In this document: positions 55,405 to 64,000 of the stretch, one piece after another | Layout: each line of letters opens with the position of its first letter | Position numbering within the stretch: the stretch's first letter is position 1 | Origin: Danxiaibacter sp048498555 | GTDB lineage: Bacteria > Bacteroidota > Bacteroidia > Chitinophagales > Chitinophagaceae | Assembly: GCA_048498555.1 (NCBI GenBank) | Contig: JBEHXT010000024.1 | Span: 1-64,000, forward strand | Reading direction: 5' to 3' | DNA: 64,000 nt | Program-made: the position numbers and the translations under genes | Notes under the pieces: model-generated | The model's input: only the letters and a program-made list of their open reading frames with translations | Databases searched by the model: none | Told to the model about the DNA's origin: nothing

Positions 55405-56931
55405 ATGAAAGCAATCATCAGAAAAAAAATCATCCATAAACGCAGGATCCTGCCTGCAATAGTTATAGCATCTATAGTAAGTGTTGCAGCCATTTTAACC
55501 TCTTGCAACAAGCTGGTTGAAGATCCCGATTCTGTAGTTGTATCAACTCAGTTTTACAAAACGCAGTCGGATGCAATTGCTGCTGTTAACGCAGTATACA
55601 ACACACTGAATGCTTCACCGGGCGATTTTCCTATGTATGGCCGGCAACTAAATTTACTTACAGACAACGCTTCGGACAATCATAATTTTAGTCCAAGTAA
55701 CACCAATCCCGATGTAAGAGCAATGGGTACTGTTACTTATGTCTCATCCAACGGAAGAATATTAAAAAACTGGCAACAGCATTATTTTGGAATCAACAGG
55801 GCCAACGTTGCTATTGATAACATAGCGCTGATAGATTCTACTAACTTTAATAATGCAGCATTAAAGCAGCGTTTGATCAATGAGGCGAAGTTCATAAGAG
55901 GGTTGCTTTATTTTAATCTTGTAAGGCTTTTTGGTGATGTACCGTTGGCATTGCACAATCCAACATCTACTGACCTTCGCAGCATTCAGATACCTAGAAC
56001 ATCAAAAGACAGTGTGTATTTGCAGGTGATCAAAGACCTGAAAGATGCGACTGCATTACCCAAGTCTTATTCCGGCGGTGACATCGGCAGAATAACCAGC
56101 GGCGCGGCACATGCATTACTCGCAAAAGTATATGTCACACGCAGGCAATGGAGCGATGCGTTAACAGAATTGCAGGCTGTATTGAATGGCGGTTACAACT
56201 ACGCTTTGTTTCCCAACTTTAAAGATGTTTTTCAAAAGGCCACGAAAAACGGCGTTGAGCATATTTTCTCCGTTCAGTTTAATAGCAACGGAGGCGAGGC
56301 AAATAGTGTTCAGTACCTCAGCTCAAGCTTTACATCTTTCAATACAGGGTCATTCCCTATTGACATAATTTCAGACAGTAGTGTTGTGAAAATATTTGCT
56401 GATAACGACACACGCAAAGCCGTTTCTTTTTACACAACACAATATACCCCGGCCACTGGTCAAACAGTTACTTTCGACAACCCTTATACGCCCTATCTAA
56501 ATAAATTCGTTGATTACACCGTAACGCCACTCAATTCGCAAAACCTGAGCAGTATTAATTTTCCGGTTATCCGTTACGCAGAGATTTTGCTACTGCTAGC
56601 AGAGGTATTGAACGAGTTAAACGGCGGCCCAACAATTGAAGCTTACAATGCTATTGACCAGGTACGCCACAGAGCCAATGTACCAGGGCTTACGCAGGGC
56701 TTAAGCCAGGCAGCATTCAGAGATGCTGTGTTCCTTGAAAGGAGAAAAGAGTTTATACAGGAAGGCCAGCGCTGGTTCGACCTGGTGCGTAAGGGCGGCA
56801 GCTCACTTGTTGATGCATTACACAAAATAGCAGCCAAATCAGCAGCCAGTCCCAAAGACACATTGTTTCCCATTCCACTTACGGAAATTCAGTTAAATCC
56901 ATTGCTGACACAAAATCCGGGATGGGAATAA
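55405..56931 (+). CDS. SusD/RagB-family surface lipoprotein
   Basis: A 508-residue lipoprotein with lipobox LTSC and lipidated Cys34 after an unusually basic N-terminus (MKAIIRKKIIHKRR). The classic SusD/RagB fold is shown by INEAKFIRGLLYFNLVRLFGDVPL, which is the family hallmark, and by the C-terminal FLERRKEFIQEGQRWFDLVR segment. It binds the ligand at the mouth of the SusC barrel. It lies 65 bp after susC and about 300 bp before the sulfatase, across a large inverted repeat. Confidence 0.95.
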   Translation: MKAIIRKKIIHKRRILPAIVIASIVSVAAILTSCNKLVEDPDSVVVSTQFYKTQSDAIAAVNAVYNTLNASPGDFPMYGRQLNLLTDNASDNHNFSPSNTNPDVRAMGTVTYVSSNGRILKNWQQHYFGINRANVAIDNIALIDSTNFNNAALKQRLINEAKFIRGLLYFNLVRLFGDVPLALHNPTSTDLRSIQIPRTSKDSVYLQVIKDLKDATALPKSYSGGDIGRITSGAAHALLAKVYVTRRQWSDALTELQAVLNGGYNYALFPNFKDVFQKATKNGVEHIFSVQFNSNGGEANSVQYLSSSFTSFNTGSFPIDIISDSSVVKIFADNDTRKAVSFYTTQYTPATGQTVTFDNPYTPYLNKFVDYTVTPLNSQNLSSINFPVIRYAEILLLLAEVLNELNGGPTIEAYNAIDQVRHRANVPGLTQGLSQAAFRDAVFLERRKEFIQEGQRWFDLVRKGGSSLVDALHKIAAKSAASPKDTLFPIPLTEIQLNPLLTQNPGWE

Positions 56932-56934
56932 AGA

Positions 56935-57211
56935 GGTGTCAGGTATCAGGTTTCAGGTGTAAGGTATCAGGCATAAGGCTTAAGGTTTAAGGCATAAGGT
57001 TTAAGGTTTGCTAAAGTCCGGGTTATAAGGGTTGAAGTACGTAGCTTGGAACGTTGGTCGTCTCCGATTCTGTAATCTTGAAGTATTGAATTTAGCAATA
57101 ATCAAATAAATTCTGCATCAACAAACAATATGCTTTCTTACCTGATATCTGATACCTTACACCTCACACCTTATACCTCACACCTTATACCTCGCACCTC
57201 AAGCCTTACAA
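56935..57211. repeat. Long inverted repeat between susD and the sulfatase gene
   Basis: The left arm (about 56935-57009) is made of AGGTATCAGG/TAAGGTTTAAGG phrases and the right arm (about 57138-57211) of ACCTCACACCTTATACC phrases. The arms are roughly complementary over about 70 bp, with about 130 bp between them. Such a hairpin in the mRNA could lower sulfatase expression relative to susC/susD or mark the end of an mRNA segment. No T-tract terminator is seen. Confidence 0.6.
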
Positions 57212-57232
57212 TTCAAATCAATCTTCACAAAT

Positions 57233-59086
57233 ATGAAAAGATCAATAATTGCAATTGCACTAACGGGAGGCAGCATGATGCTGTCTTCGGTGCAAGCCCA
57301 AACCAATGGCCAGCAGGCCTACCAGGGTGTTGTGGGCAAAACACTTGCTGAGTCAAGAGAATGGTGGCCCGAACCTGTTAAGGCGCCAGCCAACGCACCC
57401 AATGTTATCTGGATACTGCTGGATGATGTTGGTTTTGGCGCTGCAAGCACTTTTGGTGGCGTTATCAGCACGCCAACTTTTGACAGTCTTGCAAACAACG
57501 GCTTACGTTATACCAACTTTCACACAGCCGGCATTTGTGCGCCAACACGGGCATCTTTATTAACGGGCCGCAATCATCATTATGTACACGAAGGAGGTTT
57601 CTCTCATGTATTTGCATCTGCGGGCTTCCCCGGGTGGGACGGACGCATTCCTTCTGATAAAGGAACCGTGGCGGAGATTTTAAGAGACCAGGGCTACAAT
57701 ACTTTTGCTGTAGGCAAATATGGTGTTACACCCGACGAAGAAGCTTCCGATGCAGGCCCTTTTGACCGTTGGCCTTCCGGAAAAGGATTCGAACATTTTT
57801 TCGGATTTCTTGGTTCAGAGACCGATCAGTACAAGCCAGACCTTGTTGAAGACAATGCTCATGTAACACCTGATGGCAGGCACTTTAGCGAGCAGCTTAC
57901 AGACAAAGCGATCTCCTACATATCTAAACAAAAGAAGGCTGCACCCAACAAGCCGTTCTTCTTGTACTATGCTCCTGCAGCGACGCATTCTCCGCACCAG
58001 GTTGCAAAAGAATGGAGCGACAAATACAAGGGCCGCTTTGACGACGGATGGGACGCCTTTAGAGAAAAGGTATTTGCCCAACAAAAACAACAAGGCATTA
58101 TACCTGCCAACGCAGTGTTGCCTGAACGCAACCCGGAAATAAAAGCATGGAACACATTGGATGCCGAACAAAAGAAACTCTATGCGAAATTTATGGAAGT
58201 GTATGCCGGATACCTTACTTACACAGACTACGAAGTAGGTAGGTTAGTCAATCATTTAAAGTCCATCAATCAACTGGATAACACACTCATCTTTGTAATC
58301 ATTGGCGACAATGGCGCAAGTAAAGAAGGCACACAACATGGCACTGTAAGAGGCAAAGGTACCGGCGGGCAAACGCAGGGTGTTACAGAAAAAGAATTTC
58401 TTACGTTGAATGAAAATGGCATTGAGCAAATAGGTACGCCTGCATCATGGACAAACTATCCGCTTGGATGGGCGCAAGCTGCCAACACGCCTTTCAAATA
58501 CTGGAAACAGGATGCTAACGCTGAAGGAGGCACAAGAAACCCGCTGATTGTGTTTTATCCGAAAGGCATACAGGACAAGGGAAGTATACGTACACAGTAC
58601 GGTCATGTAAACGATATTTTACCTACCACACTTGAAATAACCGGCATTAACTCGCCAGGCTATATCAGGGGTATTAAACAGGATACTTTACAAGGCACTT
58701 CATTGGCCTACTCTTTCAGAGACGCAAAAGCACCATCGAGGCACAGAGAACAATACTACTACATCTTTGGCTCACGCGCCATCTATAAAGATGGATGGAA
58801 GGCCGAAACATTGCATCATCCTGATTATATAGACGAAAACTCGTTCTCAGACGTTTCTAAGGTTGTAAACTCCAACTATGATAATGACAAATGGGAACTT
58901 TATAACCTGAACGAAGACTTTAATGAAACCGTTGATCTTGCAAAGAAACATCCGGAAAAACTGGCAGAGCTTAAAGGCTTGTTTGATGAAATCGCAAAGA
59001 AGAACAACATCTATCCATTTATCGATTGGGATGATGTGTTTAAAAGAAGAATACATAACGGGCAGAAGACGATAAGCAGCAAATGA
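57233..59086 (+). CDS. Cys-type arylsulfatase (family S1)
   Basis: A 617-residue exported enzyme; the signal peptide ends near VQAQT. The formylglycine site is Cys102 in GICAPTRASLLTGRN (C-x-P-T-R), and Asp64 and Asp65 of ILLDDVG bind the metal; a further conserved stretch is IFVIIGDNGAS. It hydrolyses sulfate esters and needs a formylglycine-generating or anSME-type enzyme, which is not in the window. It follows susC/susD of the same strand without other hydrolases, suggesting that sulfate release itself may be the aim. A hairpin terminator follows at 59183. Confidence 0.95.
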   Translation: MKRSIIAIALTGGSMMLSSVQAQTNGQQAYQGVVGKTLAESREWWPEPVKAPANAPNVIWILLDDVGFGAASTFGGVISTPTFDSLANNGLRYTNFHTAGICAPTRASLLTGRNHHYVHEGGFSHVFASAGFPGWDGRIPSDKGTVAEILRDQGYNTFAVGKYGVTPDEEASDAGPFDRWPSGKGFEHFFGFLGSETDQYKPDLVEDNAHVTPDGRHFSEQLTDKAISYISKQKKAAPNKPFFLYYAPAATHSPHQVAKEWSDKYKGRFDDGWDAFREKVFAQQKQQGIIPANAVLPERNPEIKAWNTLDAEQKKLYAKFMEVYAGYLTYTDYEVGRLVNHLKSINQLDNTLIFVIIGDNGASKEGTQHGTVRGKGTGGQTQGVTEKEFLTLNENGIEQIGTPASWTNYPLGWAQAANTPFKYWKQDANAEGGTRNPLIVFYPKGIQDKGSIRTQYGHVNDILPTTLEITGINSPGYIRGIKQDTLQGTSLAYSFRDAKAPSRHREQYYYIFGSRAIYKDGWKAETLHHPDYIDENSFSDVSKVVNSNYDNDKWELYNLNEDFNETVDLAKKHPEKLAELKGLFDEIAKKNNIYPFIDWDDVFKRRIHNGQKTISSK

Positions 59087-59182
59087 TGCGATGTACGATG
59101 TAGTGAATGTCTGATGTAGGATTTTATGACGTCTGATTTGACAAGTGTAACAGTCAAATAAAATAGCAGGCGTTTGAATGCA

Positions 59183-59216
59183 AAAGTCCGTTGATGCTGG
59201 ACAATCAACGGACTTT
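59183..59216. terminator. Hairpin terminator after the sulfatase gene
   Basis: AAAGTCCGTTGAT (59183-59195) pairs perfectly with ATCAACGGACTTT (59204-59216), with a short loop. It is flanked by A and T runs and sits between convergent genes, so it probably serves both. Confidence 0.85.
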
Positions 59217-59286
59217 CTATTATGAACTGATTACTAGTAGAACACAATTCTTAAAGCTGGCGGCTGATAGCTAATAGCTAACAGCT

Positions 59287-61530
59287 TTACCTCCTTCCTC
59301 TAAATCCGCCACCACCGCCTCTAAAGCCACCTTGCGAGTGGAAGTTTTGAAAGCGTTGCGTATTTGCCTGTCCACGTTGCCTGGCTTCGGCTGAATGATT
59401 GAGCCCTTGCCATGTGTGTTGCGTTTCTCCGCTAAGGTTGTTATTCGGCTTTTGCACCTGGTTCCAGTTGCCATTGTTATACTTGCTCCAGCCATTTGCA
59501 TCTTTTCGGTACACATTGCCGTCATGCCCCGCATATGTACCATTTGTGGTATGTGCAACAGAGCCATTGGCGCCATGTGTAATTACGCCCTGCTGGCCGG
59601 TTGATGTCCTGTACCCAAAGGCTGTACCATTAGCAGTAGTAACATGCCCTGTTTGCGCCCACTGGCCATTACGCGTAGCTACCGAGCTACCCCATTGTGA
59701 ATAGGCGTTGTGGCCTTGTGAAGTGGCAGCATAGCCACCAGTCCATGGGTTATAGGCGCTCGCCGCCGTCCTGCCACCGTACCAGCCCTGTACACTTGCG
59801 GAACGGCCATAGCGGCCCGTTGCAGGATTATACCACGCAGCTGATTGTGCAGCTCCATAAGGGCCATAAACGCCGCGCCCTACGGCATAACCGCCCGTCC
59901 ATGGATTGTATACTGCGCCGGCTCCAAACGTACAGGGCCATGGCCTGTAGATGGGATATAATGCGCCTGGCCCCCAATAGAAATAAGGTGGATAATAATA
60001 ACCGGTACCATAGGTAAGAATAGCGCCTGCTGTCATGCCCAATACAAACATGCCGAAGTAGCCAGCCGTAGTGCTGCTTTCAACGGTTGTTTCAGTTGCG
60101 TTGGTTTGTGTTACATAAGTAACATTATACAATGGCGAGCTGGGCGGAATGGTATAGATTTCTTTGGGCACTGCCTCTGCTGTTAACCATGGACCGTTGG
60201 GGCTTGTAGACATAAACCATATGCCCTGAAAACACAAATAATAAAGATCGCCGTCTTTGATAATCTTATCCTGTGTATTGGTTGCATATTCAAGATGGGT
60301 ACTATCAATTGGCTTGAATTGAGGCGCACCGTCATAACTTACTTTCACCTTTTGTTCCGCTTCTTTTTTATTGACTACAACCGTGGTTGGAATTTGCGCC
60401 AGCATAATGGCATCTGATGCTTCAATTGTTCCGGGCACCGACGCCAACACACTCGCTTTCGGCGAATTGGAAGGTATCTTAGCGAATGATGCAGGAAGAT
60501 CATTTCCCGCATATGTCCAGCCTTCGGTTAGCGCTTTGGAACGAAACCATCTGCCAGAGAATAATACATAAAAAGTTTTATCTGAATCATCCAGAAAAAC
60601 ATCATTGTCGGTATTAGAGACATACAACAAAGTGGTATTAGACAGAGGCGCATAAACAGGCGATCCTTTAGTAAGGATAAGCTCTGCAGGCTTATCGCTA
60701 TAAAATACTTTTGGCGCGGCACCAGGCGTTGATGGCGGCGGCACCATCTTTTTTACATCGTCAAAATTTTCGCCGGAAGGAAGTTTGGACAAATCCTTTG
60801 GTAAGGCTCCCGTTGCAGTCCACGAGCTTTTAAGATCATTGCTTGTGTACCAGTATTTATCAGCCAGCAAATAATAATTCTTTTTTGATTTGTCGTAGAA
60901 AACATCCCAGTTGGTGTTTACCACAAATTGAAGATCTGTTTTTTCTACAGGTGCCAGCGCTGGTTCGCCCTGGATCATTAACAATATTGCAGGTGTTGTA
61001 CTATAAAATATTTCAGGCGGATCATTTTTAACCGCCACAGGTTGTGCTTCGATTTTTTTGTTGTCAACATCTGCCATCAGGCGGTCAACAGAAATGGGTT
61101 CGCCACCCTGTGGAAGCAATTCTTTTACCAACGCTTCCATTGCAGGGATAGCAGATTGATCGAGTGAAGGAAAGCGCGTGCTCTCAATAACGACATCGTG
61201 AAAATATACCGTGCGAGCATCTTTATCTACATTCGTCCCACATTTAAAGGAAGCAACACCAAGCGTTTCTTTTCCTCCCTTTGGTGTAAGTGCAAAGGCC
61301 ACTCTGCCTGAAATTTCTTTATAGTCTTTCCATTCATCTATTTGAGGCTGATAGTAAATCATTTTTGCTCCATCTTTTGTTGCCAGCCTCGGCCAACCGA
61401 TATCCGTTACGGGCGCGGAAGTATCTGCTACAGGCTTTGTTTGCGCGCGTAACTGATTGACGGCGATAAAAAGAAAAATTATAGCAATTGCTGTTGGATA
61501 TTTTAAAAACGTAATATGCGAATAGCTCAT
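59287..61530 (-). CDS. Exported triplicated-repeat protein with Gly/Tyr/Asn-rich C-terminus
   Basis: A 747-residue protein with a signal peptide ending about LRAQT. Residues 173-255, 275-355 and 380-465 are three related units, each with an IxYSTTPAxLLM-like start, a VxNTxWDVF strand and a WYxSxxLxxxW segment. A hydrophobic helix (490-508) is followed by 230 residues rich in Gly, Tyr, Asn and Trp (YNPWTGGYA, NGxWxQ) ending in RGGGGGFRGRR. Similar proteins are annotated as carbohydrate-binding family V/XII or as unknown. Its role in the envelope or in surface attachment is inference. It stands alone. Confidence 0.75.
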   Translation of the reverse strand: MSYSHITFLKYPTAIAIIFLFIAVNQLRAQTKPVADTSAPVTDIGWPRLATKDGAKMIYYQPQIDEWKDYKEISGRVAFALTPKGGKETLGVASFKCGTNVDKDARTVYFHDVVIESTRFPSLDQSAIPAMEALVKELLPQGGEPISVDRLMADVDNKKIEAQPVAVKNDPPEIFYSTTPAILLMIQGEPALAPVEKTDLQFVVNTNWDVFYDKSKKNYYLLADKYWYTSNDLKSSWTATGALPKDLSKLPSGENFDDVKKMVPPPSTPGAAPKVFYSDKPAELILTKGSPVYAPLSNTTLLYVSNTDNDVFLDDSDKTFYVLFSGRWFRSKALTEGWTYAGNDLPASFAKIPSNSPKASVLASVPGTIEASDAIMLAQIPTTVVVNKKEAEQKVKVSYDGAPQFKPIDSTHLEYATNTQDKIIKDGDLYYLCFQGIWFMSTSPNGPWLTAEAVPKEIYTIPPSSPLYNVTYVTQTNATETTVESSTTAGYFGMFVLGMTAGAILTYGTGYYYPPYFYWGPGALYPIYRPWPCTFGAGAVYNPWTGGYAVGRGVYGPYGAAQSAAWYNPATGRYGRSASVQGWYGGRTAASAYNPWTGGYAATSQGHNAYSQWGSSVATRNGQWAQTGHVTTANGTAFGYRTSTGQQGVITHGANGSVAHTTNGTYAGHDGNVYRKDANGWSKYNNGNWNQVQKPNNNLSGETQHTWQGLNHSAEARQRGQANTQRFQNFHSQGGFRGGGGGFRGRR

Positions 61531-61751
61531 TGCTTTTGTTTTTTAGACAAGATTGCCTGGTTATTAAAATAAGTTCTTATTGTTAACAACTAATCATACC
61601 AATGGTTCATACACATCGGGTTTTACCAGGCAAATGCTGTTATTACAATCCATGTTCAACAATCCATTCTGTTAAGGCATTTTAACAGCGGCCACTCTTT
61701 TCTGGCACCGTTGTTGAAAAATTAAGAAGTAATCACTAAAAACGGAGTAGT

Positions 61752-62006
61752 ATGAAATTGAAAACAGAAACATTTGAATTAACACATGATAGCAGAGCGG
61801 TAACTGTAAAAGCAACAGCTTTTCAGACAGCAACAAGTGAAACACGCTACAGAGTAAGTGTTAACAACAGCCCTGTTCACATATTTGCATTGAATGATTC
61901 ACTTAACCGTTACCAGGATATTGATAGCGGCGCGGCTGCGAAAACTATTCCTTTGGAAATAGAGGAAGCTATTGGAAGAAAACTATACAACAGCATAGCT
62001 GCATAA
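61752..62006 (+). CDS. Conserved-looking small protein
   Basis: An 84-residue cytosolic protein with a good GGAG ribosome-binding site 5 to 9 bp upstream. The sequence alternates charged and hydrophobic residues (FELTHDSRAVTVKATAFQ, then RVSVNNSPVHIFAL), as in a small beta-sheet domain, and ends with a helix EIEEAIGRKLYNSIAA. I do not recognise the family. It is followed by a clear terminator, so it is a monocistronic gene. Confidence 0.7.
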   Translation: MKLKTETFELTHDSRAVTVKATAFQTATSETRYRVSVNNSPVHIFALNDSLNRYQDIDSGAAAKTIPLEIEEAIGRKLYNSIAA

Positions 62007-62037
62007 ATAAAGTTTACTTTTCATTTTCCAAGAAAAC

Positions 62038-62061
62038 AAGCCGGCATTCAACCGCCGGCTT
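62038..62061 (+). terminator. Rho-independent terminator of the small protein
   Basis: AAGCCGGC (62038-62045) pairs with GCCGGCTT (62054-62061), an 8 bp GC-rich stem with a loop of eight bases, followed by TGTTGTTTG. It lies about 30 bp after the stop of the 84-residue protein. Confidence 0.75.
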
Positions 62062-62130
62062 TGTTGTTTGCAAGAAGATTTATTCTCTACATTTTTTATG
62101 GATCACTTATGTCGTTATTTAAATAACAAC

Positions 62131-62158
62131 GCCTCTGATTTCAGGATAAATCAGAGGC
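62131..62158. terminator. Second hairpin, possible terminator of the minus-strand hydrolase
   Basis: GCCTCTGATTT (62131-62141) pairs perfectly with AAATCAGAGGC (62148-62158) with a six-base loop. It lacks a continuous T run on either strand, so its action is less certain than that of its neighbour. Confidence 0.45.
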
Positions 62159-62233
62159 GCTCGTATGTTGTAAGATTGATGAATAAAATTTTAAGTTGTC
62201 TTATCAACACACATTGTTATGTAGTGTGCCGTT

Positions 62234-64000
62234 TTATTTGACTTCCCTTGAAACAACATCATTGCTGCCCAGCTTCCATTCGTTATCATAGAAGCCTGCA
62301 AGCTGAATGCCGTTAGATCCATCGCGCAGCATATCTAATTTATAGATCATAAAATCAGGAAAGCCACTTGCGCCAGCAAAATATTGGTTCGCATTAGCAG
62401 CATTCATTCCTTTAATACCGCTTCCAGCAATTACAGCGACAGATGTTACCGGTGAATTTTTTAATGGCCATACAAAATATGCGCTCAGGTCATCACCATT
62501 CCAGGCCTTGCTGCCTGCAGTAACCTTGTTGCGTTCTATTTGTATCGGGCAATCGTTCAACAGTTGCCCCCATGCTGAGTTAGTTGTAGCATTCCCGTAA
62601 ATGATCACTCCCCTGCCTGCATATTTTTCCGAAGAAAAATCTTTATCAGCAACAATATCAACAGCGCCATTGCCACGGTAGTACCATGTCTCCGCATCAA
62701 ACTTCGCTTTGTTCATGCTCCATGTATTTTCTGCTTCAGTCCCTTTTGTACTATACACAAATACCATCCTGTAATTAAACGCATCTTTCAATGTACCATA
62801 TCTATGCGGGCCTTTTTGAGTTAACGCCGGCTTGGTACCAATTGCCCATTGATCGTTTTGTTTAAGCAAGCAGATTGTATCATGTGCGGTTTGTACCTGG
62901 TATTGAACGGACTGCCCATCCAATTTAATATTTACTGATGCCCCCTGTTTAAAATCAGCCATTGAGAACTGCAGGTATCGCACATTTTCAGTTGTTCCTG
63001 AAATAGTTGCTTTTGCTTTGTTCCTATCTAATGCGATTCTGCTATATACCAGCGGATGCTGTTGCTGCAGGATCGATACCCAATGGTATTTTGACGAAAT
63101 ACCGGGATTGGATGTAGTGAAATCAACTTTTTCAACCATGCTATCCAGTGGTAACGCGTGCCATCTGAAATAATCAAACATTGGCTTCCAGTCTACGCTT
63201 TGATCGCCAAACCAATGCTCTCCTTTCGGATATTCATAGTAGCTAAAGTCGCTCTGAAATTCGCCCAGTATCTTGCGCATCTGCCTAGCATACATCACAG
63301 GAACAACCTTATCAGAGTCGCCATGTAAAATGTAAACACCAAGCGGCTTATAGTTAAACGCCAGCTTGGGCACATCGCTTTGATTGCTTGCACGCAATAA
63401 GATCTGTTCGATAGGATCGCTGCTGCTATCAGGTATAACACCATCTGCAGAACCATACGCTTTTAATGTAGGATAACCCGAGCATGCTCCGATCGCGGCC
63501 CATTTATCAGGATAAGTTGCGCCTAGAAACCACGTACCGTGGCCTCCCATTGAATGGCCCGTAAGATAGATGTGCTGCGGATCTGGCTTAAATGTATTTG
63601 TTGCATTATCCAATACTTCCAGAGCATCAAGCCTTCCCCAGTCTTCCCAGTTAAACCCACGAGGCCTGCGGTTGGTTGCTGCAACCAATGTACCCCAACT
63701 TTTAGAACGGTAAGCTCTTGCCTGCCCTATTGCTTCAACACCTGCGCCATGTACAGAAAGAAATAATGCGTTGTGTTCTTTAACTGAATCTTTGATTTGC
63801 GGCGTCACCGCATAGTACTGAAGGCTACCATCTATATTGCTTGTAAATGTTACGCTGTATTGTTCGCCCGGGTTTACGGACTCTACCTTTAAGGTGGCTT
63901 CATCAATGGAACGCCCGTTATCAAGTAATGTTATCCTGCATTCGTTCATCCCTTTTGAAGTAATGCCGCTTCCATCAAAATCAAAACTTACTTTGCGTGT
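62234..64000 (-). CDS. Alpha/beta-hydrolase (prolyl-oligopeptidase/esterase-like), 5' end beyond window
   Basis: The frame stays open to the right edge (residues before the ATG at 63949 read SFDFDGSGITSKG in the same frame), so the true start is outside the window. The visible 588 residues hold an N-terminal beta-rich segment and a hydrolase domain with nucleophile Ser in TGHSMGGHGTWF, a likely Asp in LHGDSDKVVP and a His in PKGEHWFG. A C-terminal domain of about 250 residues (to REVK) has no recognised family. It resembles secreted PHB-depolymerase or S9-like esterases. Confidence 0.8.
   Translation of the reverse strand, partial: TRKVSFDFDGSGITSKGMNECRITLLDNGRSIDEATLKVESVNPGEQYSVTFTSNIDGSLQYYAVTPQIKDSVKEHNALFLSVHGAGVEAIGQARAYRSKSWGTLVAATNRRPRGFNWEDWGRLDALEVLDNATNTFKPDPQHIYLTGHSMGGHGTWFLGATYPDKWAAIGACSGYPTLKAYGSADGVIPDSSSDPIEQILLRASNQSDVPKLAFNYKPLGVYILHGDSDKVVPVMYARQMRKILGEFQSDFSYYEYPKGEHWFGDQSVDWKPMFDYFRWHALPLDSMVEKVDFTTSNPGISSKYHWVSILQQQHPLVYSRIALDRNKAKATISGTTENVRYLQFSMADFKQGASVNIKLDGQSVQYQVQTAHDTICLLKQNDQWAIGTKPALTQKGPHRYGTLKDAFNYRMVFVYSTKGTEAENTWSMNKAKFDAETWYYRGNGAVDIVADKDFSSEKYAGRGVIIYGNATTNSAWGQLLNDCPIQIERNKVTAGSKAWNGDDLSAYFVWPLKNSPVTSVAVIAGSGIKGMNAANANQYFAGASGFPDFMIYKLDMLRDGSNGIQLAGFYDNEWKLGSNDVVSREVK

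Noticed and set aside
1..64000. CRISPR arrays, tRNA/rRNA genes, transposases, prophage
   Set aside because: No regularly spaced identical repeats, no tRNA-like cloverleaf or rRNA segment and no transposase or phage frames were recognised; a tRNAscan and CRISPR finder run would settle this.

Overview
The window is a 64 kb piece of chromosome from a member of the Bacteroidota, most likely Chitinophagaceae or a close relative (Niastella/Chitinophaga-like). The grounds are two SusC/SusD pairs, an ECF sigma / FecR pair, T9SS sorting domains, tandem FtsX-type permeases without an ATPase, Bacteroidota -33/-7 promoter spacing and simple-repeat intergenic inverted repeats. This is inference from gene content; there is no rRNA to place it. 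I saw no tRNA, rRNA, CRISPR array, intact insertion sequence or prophage.

Layout. 1-3.3 kb: an LprI-like fragment, a methyltransferase, an acyltransferase and an orphan T9SS C-terminal domain. 3.3-8.3 kb: two tandem FtsX permeases. 8.7-15.6 kb: an aldo/keto reductase, a 1360-residue multi-domain membrane sensor with a degenerate ATPase core, a DinB protein and an SRPBCC protein. 15.9-18.5 kb: a secreted esterase with five PKD-like repeats. 19.2-34.8 kb: one long co-directional locus (sigma factor, FecR, STN-type SusC, SusD, S9 peptidase, amidase, three beta-lactamase-fold hydrolases and a trans-sulfuration PLP enzyme). It reads as a regulated uptake and breakdown system for peptides or wall fragments. 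35.0-38.3 kb: Ku and LigD (NHEJ). 38.5-51.4 kb: scattered metabolic, envelope and secreted genes, including a fused double esterase, a patatin with a membrane insert, a five-domain ThuA/dehydrogenase/cytochrome lipoprotein and a GH76 enzyme. 51.8-59.1 kb: a second SusC/SusD pair followed by a Cys-type sulfatase. 59.3-64 kb: a Gly/Tyr-rich exported protein, a small protein and a partial esterase.

The most striking observation is ahead of the sulfatase operon. A good Bacteroidota promoter (TTTG, 20 nt, TATATTTG) is followed by an unannotated 32-codon ORF (51867-51965) whose last nine codons read CCFSSCCCC. It lies in the long leader of the SusC-SusD-sulfatase operon. A ribosome-stalling, cysteine-sensing leader peptide that controls a sulfate-scavenging operon is the simplest reading. 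The stretch just after its stop codon can pair with either of two Cys-codon clusters. Both SusC genes also share a structured leader element (hairpin followed by CTCGTT(T)AAA). Several intergenic regions carry long inverted repeats built from short degenerate phrases, most of them different from one another.
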